9,758 nt of DNA from JBGSWC01 sp041752635 (lineage in GTDB: Bacteria > Planctomycetota > Planctomycetia > Pirellulales > Lacipirellulaceae): positions 1 through 9,758 of the forward strand of contig JBGSWC010000219.1 of the NCBI GenBank assembly GCA_041752635.1. The letters are read 5' to 3'. How positions within the stretch are numbered: position 1 is the first letter of the stretch; every line of letters begins with the position of its first letter. Below the pieces are notes generated by a model that had not been told where the DNA came from, did no database searches, and was given only the letters and a program-made list of their open reading frames with translations. This document shows, piece after piece, positions 5,188 to 9,758 of this stretch. Made by a program: the position numbers and the translations under genes.

Positions 5188-5319
5188 TTCCCTCGATGAA
5201 CGACTTCACGATGTCCAGCTAACGCTTGTGTTTGCTGCGGATCAGCGATGACTCATGTTGCCTTCACCGCGTTCTCGGTGCTCTCTGCGGTTAATTCTTG
5301 ATGTCGTTCATCGAGGGAA
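5188..5319. repeat. 17-bp perfect inverted repeat straddling the right end of the module
   Basis: TTCCCTCGATGAACGAC (5188-5204) and its exact reverse complement GTCGTTCATCGAGGGAA (5303-5319) are 98 bp apart. One arm is inside the 435-bp module, directly against the right phased array; the other is just outside the terminal repeat, 8 bp downstream of the transglutaminase-fold gene's stop. A transcript of that gene could fold these arms together around the right terminal repeat. Confidence 0.8.
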
Positions 5320-5327
5320 TGGCCACG

Positions 5328-7565
5328 TTATTCTTGACCCGTTCCTTTGATTTCGTCGCTGGTTTCGGCATCGTCAACATCGGCATCGTCAACTTCTTTT
5401 TCGGCGTCCCCCTCGTCACCGTTGGGTCCTGATGGAGCGAGCCGTTCTGCGAGCAACTTGTTGCCCGCTGCCGCGGGACCGTCGTCAATCTTGCGAAGTA
5501 GCTCGGCCCCCTTGGCGGGGTTTCCTTCGGCCGCCAAGGCGAGGGCCGAGTTTCGTCTGGCGCCGGCCGACCAGAGTTCGCGGCCCAAGTCGGAGTCGAG
5601 TACCGAATCGAACCAATCGATGGCCGACCTGTGCAAACCACGATCGTTGCTCAACAACCCGGCCCAATAGGTGGCGTTGATCTTGGCGAGCGTCGCCGGA
5701 TCGGCCAACTCACGGATGGGAATTCGGCGGATCATTTCGTCGCTGGGCCGCACTTCGGCGTCGAGATACAACGACATCGCCTCGTTGTGATCGTTGAATT
5801 CGTCTTCGATATTACCCCGATCCGCGTCGGCGACGAGTTCCTCGCGGCCGCGAAAATGGAGCGTGCGCGCCTTGAACAGCTTAGGCCGAATCGCAAACGC
5901 CGAAAATTCGATGGCCGCCCGCGTGCGGTCCGACGATTTCAGGTTCAATTGATCGAGCAGGGTCTGAAAGGGAAATTCCCACAGCATCACCGATGGCAGC
6001 TCGTGATTTTTTGCGAGGCGATCTGCCAATGCATCGGCGTCGACCACGAGTCGCAACGCACTCTCGCCGGCCAATTGCAATTCGAGCAGTCGAGCACGTT
6101 TCGACAGGGCGAACGAGTCGGCAACGACGCCCGCCTCGAGTGCCGCCAGCGAATCGGCGGTTACCGGATAGGGAGCGCCGGGCAGATCGAATTGCCGCAG
6201 TAGTTCGGGGGCTTGGCGGACGTCGGCCAAGCTGGCGATGGAACCGTCGGGAGTGCGGATTGGCAGACCGAGCTGCGGATCGAACAGCAAAAGTTGTCCC
6301 GCGATTTCGACGCCGCACCAAACCCGTTGGCCGGTGACCTTGGTACCCTCTGCGTCCGTTTCGGGCAGTGTCAAAATCAGCGGGGTCCAACCTCGCTGTC
6401 GGCAGAGCCCCGCGAAGACCCAAGCGCGGTTTTCAGCGGTGCCACGTCCAAACAGCAGCGTCTGCCATGGCCGCCGAGGCAAGGTAAACTCGTCGGCCGG
6501 TTCGAGCTGGATGTTGTCGATCGACCACGAGAATAATCGCTCGGCGCGATTGGGCGCCGACGTCGCGCCGCGACCGGCCCAACGACCGATGTCGCGGAGC
6601 CAGACCGTCTCTTCGAGCAATTGGCCCTCGTAAGCCACGGCCTGAATTAGTTTCAATTCGCTGCTGGGCAGCGAAAAGGCGGCGCGGCTCAGAGCCGCGT
6701 CGCTAAGGAGTTGGCTCAACTTCGGGTCATCGTTAAACTTCGCGGGCAGCTTAGCGAGCAGCGGGCTCACCTGCCAATCGACTTGGGGTTCGCCTTGCCG
6801 GAGCCACTGGTTGAGTCGTTCGACCAACTGTACAAGAGCCGGGCGGTTGGGGCTCGGCTCCCATCCCAAACGCGGTAGTCCGCGATTTGCATAAAGCCCG
6901 AGGTCTTTCTGAATTTGCACGAATCGCTCGTCGCTGGTTCGCCAGACTTGCAGTTCAAAGCGATCTTCGATTGGCTGGGCAAGCTGCGTTGGCACGACAA
7001 CCAACTCGGTTTCGCTGGCGACTTCGAGCACCGGCAACACAACCGGCCGGAAGCCCGACTCGCCCATTTCGATGCCCATGTCGAGCTCTTGTTGCATTTC
7101 GGGCGACACGTCGGCGAACTTGCTCATGCCGCGACGGAACTCGTTAAGGTACTCGTTTGATGGAATAATGAAGTATTTCGCTTGATCGCCGGGCCGCACT
7201 CCCGAACTACGAAACCGTGCGTTGGGTGCGACGAGTGTATCGATGGGGCCATCGGCTCGGCCGCGTCGCCTTCCAAGACTTGCCCGCACACGCTCGCCAT
7301 CCGAGCTCTTGCGCGCGTCGACGATGACTTGGGCCTGGCTCAGCTCGACGACACATCGTTCGGGAAGCTGCGAAAGCGTGGCCGTTACTGAATCGAGCAG
7401 CGAACTGGCTCGTCCCGAGCTCCCCCCCTGCCCTCTCAGCTTGTTGATGTTTGCCTGCCGTGGCTGGTTGCCTTCGCAACCAATCGTTGCGACGAATGCG
7501 ACCAACAATGGGCCGCACCATCGCAGCATATGGCCGACAGTTGACTGTTGAAGAATGGAGATCAT
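5328..7565 (-). CDS. Large lipoprotein with a degenerate transglutaminase-like domain
   Basis: This 745-residue protein appears to be exported and lipid-anchored: a hydrophobic segment (MLRWCGPLLVAFVATIGC, 13-30) ends in a plausible but weak lipobox with Cys30. The ATG at 7565 lies 7 nt after the kdsA stop; a second ATG at 7529 (residue 13) would give a more usual signal length. Residues about 340-450 have a transglutaminase/papain-like core: RAERLFSWSIDNIQL, then GRGTAENRAWVFAGLCRQRG, RVWCGVEIAGQLLLFDPQLG. At the positions of the catalytic Cys, His and Asp I read Ala377, Arg414 and Asp429, so the enzyme triad is incomplete. A helical, TPR-like stretch lies at about 625-710 and the last 30 residues are very acidic. 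It is probably a binding or scaffold protein of the envelope; the ligand is unknown. Neighbours kdsA and the lipid kinase support an envelope role. Confidence 0.85.
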   Translation of the reverse strand: MISILQQSTVGHMLRWCGPLLVAFVATIGCEGNQPRQANINKLRGQGGSSGRASSLLDSVTATLSQLPERCVVELSQAQVIVDARKSSDGERVRASLGRRRGRADGPIDTLVAPNARFRSSGVRPGDQAKYFIIPSNEYLNEFRRGMSKFADVSPEMQQELDMGIEMGESGFRPVVLPVLEVASETELVVVPTQLAQPIEDRFELQVWRTSDERFVQIQKDLGLYANRGLPRLGWEPSPNRPALVQLVERLNQWLRQGEPQVDWQVSPLLAKLPAKFNDDPKLSQLLSDAALSRAAFSLPSSELKLIQAVAYEGQLLEETVWLRDIGRWAGRGATSAPNRAERLFSWSIDNIQLEPADEFTLPRRPWQTLLFGRGTAENRAWVFAGLCRQRGWTPLILTLPETDAEGTKVTGQRVWCGVEIAGQLLLFDPQLGLPIRTPDGSIASLADVRQAPELLRQFDLPGAPYPVTADSLAALEAGVVADSFALSKRARLLELQLAGESALRLVVDADALADRLAKNHELPSVMLWEFPFQTLLDQLNLKSSDRTRAAIEFSAFAIRPKLFKARTLHFRGREELVADADRGNIEDEFNDHNEAMSLYLDAEVRPSDEMIRRIPIRELADPATLAKINATYWAGLLSNDRGLHRSAIDWFDSVLDSDLGRELWSAGARRNSALALAAEGNPAKGAELLRKIDDGPAAAGNKLLAERLAPSGPNGDEGDAEKEVDDADVDDAETSDEIKGTGQE

Positions 7566-7572
7566 GCGAAGC

Positions 7573-8394
7573 TTACAGTTGGCTCACAGTTTGGCGGATG
7601 AGTAGCAGTCGGTCGATGAGAGCCGCCAGTTCGGCTAAAGGCACCATGTTCGGCCCGTCGCTCGGCGACTTATCGGGGTGGGGGTGAGTCTCGAGAAACA
7701 GCGCCTCGCAACCGAGAGCCATCGCACAACGCGCCAGCGGTTCGACCATTCGGCGTTCGCCGCCGGTTTTTCCGTCGGCGGCGCTCGGCTGCTGGACACT
7801 GTGCGTGGCATCGAACACGACCGGCACTCCCAACTCTTGCATTACGGGAATCGCCCGCATGTCGTTCACGAGCCGACCGTATCCAAAAAACGTGCCTCGT
7901 TCACAGAGCAAGATGTTATTGCATCCGGCACCGCGAAGCTTGTTCACGACGTGGGCCATGTCGCCGGGAGCCATGAACTGGCCCTTCTTCACGTTCACGG
8001 CCGCACCGGTCTCGGCCGCCGCGACCAGCAGGTCGGTCTGGCGGGCGAGAAACGCCGGAATTTGTAGCAATTGACAGACCTCGGCGACGCGAGCCGCTTG
8101 CGATGGTTCGTGAATGTCGGTCGTCACGGGAACGCCAAATCGCTCGCGAACCGTGGCGAGCATTTCGAGCCCCGCGTCGATGCCCACGCCCCGAAACGAA
8201 TCGAGGCTGGTGCGGTTCGCTTTGTCGAACGACGCTTTGAAGACGAGTTGAAGCTCGCGAGTCGATGCCATCTCAACCAACGCTGCTGCGATCTCATTCG
8301 TCAGTTCGGGCGACTCCAACACACAAGGCCCCGCGATCAACAGCAGCGGATCGTTCCGCGAAACGGTGTAGTTGGCGATGCGTGCGGGATACAT
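7573..8394 (-). CDS. kdsA: 3-deoxy-8-phosphooctulonate (KDO-8-P) synthase, metal-dependent type
   Basis: KdsA condenses phosphoenolpyruvate with arabinose 5-phosphate in the cytoplasm to make KDO-8-phosphate, the precursor of the KDO sugar of lipopolysaccharide. The 273-residue length is normal for the family. Hallmarks are IAGPCVLES, VFKASFDKANRTS, TTDIHEPSQA, FLARQTDLL, NVKKGQFMAPG, FDATHSVQ and LETHPHPDKSPSDGPN. Cys24 in the IAGPC motif, with His198, Glu235 and Asp246, matches the four metal ligands of the Aquifex-type metal-dependent class; metal-independent enzymes such as that of E. coli have Asn at the Cys position. The ATG at 8394 fits the family N-terminus, and no Shine-Dalgarno is seen. 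The gene lies 76 bp downstream of the lipid kinase and 7 bp upstream of the transglutaminase-fold lipoprotein, so it is probably in one operon with at least the latter. Confidence 0.97.
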   Translation of the reverse strand: MYPARIANYTVSRNDPLLLIAGPCVLESPELTNEIAAALVEMASTRELQLVFKASFDKANRTSLDSFRGVGIDAGLEMLATVRERFGVPVTTDIHEPSQAARVAEVCQLLQIPAFLARQTDLLVAAAETGAAVNVKKGQFMAPGDMAHVVNKLRGAGCNNILLCERGTFFGYGRLVNDMRAIPVMQELGVPVVFDATHSVQQPSAADGKTGGERRMVEPLARCAMALGCEALFLETHPHPDKSPSDGPNMVPLAELAALIDRLLLIRQTVSQL

Positions 8395-8436
8395 TGTTGG
8401 TCGTCAGCAAAAGTGCGCGAGAATTTACTCCAGCAT

Positions 8437-8453
8437 GACCTTACTCAAAGGTC
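8437..8453. other. Small hairpin between the lipid kinase and kdsA
   Basis: GACCTT (8437-8442) and AAGGTC (8448-8453) form a perfect 6-bp stem with a 5-nt loop in the 76-bp gap between two minus-strand genes. No T-run follows on the minus strand, so it is not a clear terminator; it could be a processing site or chance. Confidence 0.3.
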
Positions 8454-8470
8454 GCATCAATCCCACGGCT

Positions 8471-9493
8471 CTAGCCAATCGCAACTCGATTCGACAACTT
8501 AAAGCCAAGTTTCGCGGCTACCTGGCGAGTCACGACGACCTTCAAACGCTCGGGAACGACTTCGACCTCGACCGGCAGCACACCCCCGGGATCGCCGTCG
8601 ACCTGGTAGGGAATCGAGCTGCCATCGACAGCTTCGAGTCGCAAATGCGTGAAGCGAGTTGTGGTGACGCTCGGCAAGTGATGGTGTCGCTTTCGTAACA
8701 CATGCCAAAAGTACCAAAAACCTGAGACAATCGAGCCTTTCCGAAAGACACAAAGGTCGAGCAACCCGTCGGTGCCCCGCGCCTGATGGACAATTGGCAA
8801 CTGCTGGGCATAGCTAGGCAGGTTCGCCGCAAAGGCCCAACTGCCGGTCACTGTGGTCACGGTGCCATCGGCGCGAGTTGCTGTCGCTTTAATCTGGGGC
8901 CAGTGATACCTGGCCATCGCCATCGCAATGGGGCGCGCATAGGCTAAGTGAGTAATGTGCCCACGACGATTGGCGTGGACTCGATGGATAACTTGGGCGT
9001 CGAAGCCAACACTCAAAACGAGCGAGAACAACTGGTTGGCGGCTCGGCCGGCGTCGAGCGTTGCGACGACTCCCTGCTCGACCAATTCCAGCACTCGTCG
9101 CGGCGACGCCGAATGCTGCGTGTAACGAGCGAGCAGATTCTCGGTGCCCATCGGCAGCAACGCCAGCGGTACGCCAGCAGGCAGCCTATTCAGCGCGGCC
9201 GAAAAGGTTCCGTCGCCCCCGCAAGCGAACACCATTCGCAATCGCCCTGAATCAAGCGAGTCGCTCGCCAATTCAGTTAGCTCCTGGGGCGAGTCAACGA
9301 CGGTGCCTCGAAAACCGGCCCCTTCGATGAGCTTCACACACTCCGCAACGAGTTGCTTGCGACGCCCCGCTCCCGCCGTTGGATTCGCGACGAAAAACAC
9401 GTCGCGAGCGCCGCCGGCGAGCGGCTCGGCCGAGCGCTGACTTGCGAGGGGTGTTTCCACACCGAAAGTTTCAGTTTCTCGCTCAGGTATCAT
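8471..9493 (-). CDS. Diacylglycerol kinase-family lipid kinase
   Basis: This 340-residue protein belongs to the diacylglycerol kinase catalytic family (DagK/YegS/BmrU group), cytoplasmic or membrane-associated enzymes that phosphorylate lipid alcohols with ATP. From the ATG at 9493 the nucleotide-binding domain starts with FFVANPTAGAG (Asn37), then the signature GGDGT at 92-96 in MVFACGGDGTFSAALNRL, and PMGTENLLAR (114-123), which replaces the usual GTxND. The C-terminal beta-sandwich domain has LSVGFDAQV, GTDGLLDLCVF and the conserved QVDGDP (297-302). An in-frame TTG at 9532 would add 13 residues and is less likely; neither start has a Shine-Dalgarno. Possible substrates are diacylglycerol, a sphingoid base or another lipid; the sequence does not decide. 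Position upstream of kdsA suggests a shared envelope theme. Confidence 0.93.
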   Translation of the reverse strand: MIPERETETFGVETPLASQRSAEPLAGGARDVFFVANPTAGAGRRKQLVAECVKLIEGAGFRGTVVDSPQELTELASDSLDSGRLRMVFACGGDGTFSAALNRLPAGVPLALLPMGTENLLARYTQHSASPRRVLELVEQGVVATLDAGRAANQLFSLVLSVGFDAQVIHRVHANRRGHITHLAYARPIAMAMARYHWPQIKATATRADGTVTTVTGSWAFAANLPSYAQQLPIVHQARGTDGLLDLCVFRKGSIVSGFWYFWHVLRKRHHHLPSVTTTRFTHLRLEAVDGSSIPYQVDGDPGGVLPVEVEVVPERLKVVVTRQVAAKLGFKLSNRVAIG

Positions 9494-9758
9494 GCTTATG
9501 TGTCGAAATGCGTCGGTATCGAGAGTCGGCAAACGTCGTAACTATATGCGTGATAGAAGTTTAGAACTACCCGAACCGGCATGCCGTCTCATTTTGAGCC
9601 GGCGTTGAAGTCTGCGACGCCAATCGACGTAGATTCGTTGCAGAATTGTTCAATGTGTCGCGGAATGCCCGTTGGCGTGAGACAAATGGCTGTTTGACGA
9701 TCGGATTGGCGTGGGCTGTCTCAAAATGCGATTTGTTCGCTAACTCTTTTAGTAGCAA
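9494..9758. other. Region upstream of the lipid kinase without a convincing gene
   Basis: On the minus strand TATAGT (9546-9541) is a good -10 match about 50 nt before the kinase ATG, but no convincing -35 accompanies it. A minus-strand frame is open from the window edge to a TAG at 9567-9569; its 63 residues are polar, rich in Asn, Thr and Ser, and match no family I know. It could be the end of a gene running off the edge, but probably is not coding. Short repeats include TTGGCGTG twice (9672-9679, 9706-9713) and TGAGACA/TGTCTCA inverted at 9678-9684 and 9717-9723. Confidence 0.4.
9577..9603. other. Palindrome and overlapping hairpin upstream of the lipid kinase
   Basis: CGGCATGCCG (9577-9586) is a perfect 10-bp palindrome. 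It overlaps a hairpin, GCCGTCTCA (9583-9591) against TGAGCCGGC (9595-9603), that pairs at 8 of 9 positions with a 3-nt TTT loop. The two structures share bases and exclude each other, so this might be an operator, a small terminator for an unseen gene on the right, or an intergenic repeat. Confidence 0.4.

Larger units (their letters stand above)
4861..5295. repeat. 435-bp intergenic module with 35-bp terminal inverted repeats
   Basis: The gap between the transporter and the transglutaminase-fold gene (4821-5327, 507 bp) holds no convincing gene. It is occupied by a module whose ends, 4861-4895 and the reverse complement of 5261-5295, match at 29 of 35 positions and share the perfect outer 13-mer ATTAACCGCAGAG. 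Inside are two opposed 10-bp-phased arrays (5027-5056 and 5148-5187), making a nested inverted structure, and one more related stretch (TGCGGATCAGCGATGA, 5235-5250). No transposase is encoded and no obvious target-site duplication flanks the ends. A miniature non-autonomous element, or a patch where dispersed repeats have accumulated, are both possible. The frames crossing it translate the repeats and are not treated as genes. Confidence 0.75.

Noticed and set aside
4983..5222. Plus-strand 79-codon open frame inside the repeat module
   Set aside because: Most of it translates the 10-bp-phased arrays and the 17-bp inverted repeat; no domain pattern or ribosome binding site is visible.
5631..6203. 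190-codon plus-strand frame opposite the transglutaminase-fold gene
   Set aside because: The minus-strand gene continues unbroken across it with a clear domain; the plus frame is a shadow.
9567..9758. 63-codon minus-strand frame running off the window edge
   Set aside because: It is short, polar, has no recognisable motif and overlaps palindromic sequence at its end; it is described only as part of the upstream region.

Overview
The window looks like a chromosomal segment of a planctomycete, probably a Pirellulales relative. This is inferred from gene content and style: a MotA/TolQ/ExbB proton channel followed by two different ExbD/TolR genes, large exported lipoproteins, a c-type cytochrome lipoprotein, KDO-8-P synthase (so a lipopolysaccharide-type outer membrane), mostly absent Shine-Dalgarno sequences, and gene gaps filled with several families of short intergenic repeats. 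No 16S or other marker gene is present, so the assignment is moderate.

Layout. 1-198 (+) is the 3' end of a beta-sandwich (carboxypeptidase-regulatory-like) protein. 199-379 is a gap holding an inverted pair of GC-rich palindromes. 380-1645 (+) encodes a two-haem cytochrome c lipoprotein. It converges on a minus-strand block that fills the rest of the window. Read in its own direction (right to left), that block is: a diacylglycerol-kinase-family lipid kinase (9493-8471), metal-dependent KDO-8-P synthase kdsA (8394-7573), a large lipoprotein with a transglutaminase fold that lacks its catalytic Cys and His (7565-5328), a 507-bp gene-free stretch built of nested inverted repeats, an SLC10A7-like transporter of the bile acid:sodium symporter superfamily (4820-3876), an ExbB/TolQ-type channel protein with a signal peptide (3715-2909), and two ExbD/TolR proteins (2843-2382 and 2201-1722).

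How the genes may work together. The ExbB/ExbD cluster should form an inner-membrane motor that passes proton-motive force to an outer-envelope partner; no TonB, TolA or receptor gene is present here. A hairpin followed by six T's between the channel gene and the first exbD could lower exbD expression relative to exbB, which suits the known 5:2 stoichiometry of such motors. The kinase, kdsA and the lipoprotein are close together on one strand (7 nt between kdsA and the lipoprotein), suggesting an envelope-biogenesis operon.

The least ordinary content is (a) the repeat architecture: a 435-bp module with 35-bp imperfect terminal inverted repeats, an inner pair of inverted 10-bp-phased arrays, and a small counterpart between the two exbD genes; (b) the palindrome pair upstream of the cytochrome gene, whose stems differ by a compensated base pair; and (c) the degenerate transglutaminase lipoprotein. 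I found no CRISPR array, tRNA, rRNA, transposase, toxin-antitoxin pair or defence system. No clearly new multi-gene system is evident.
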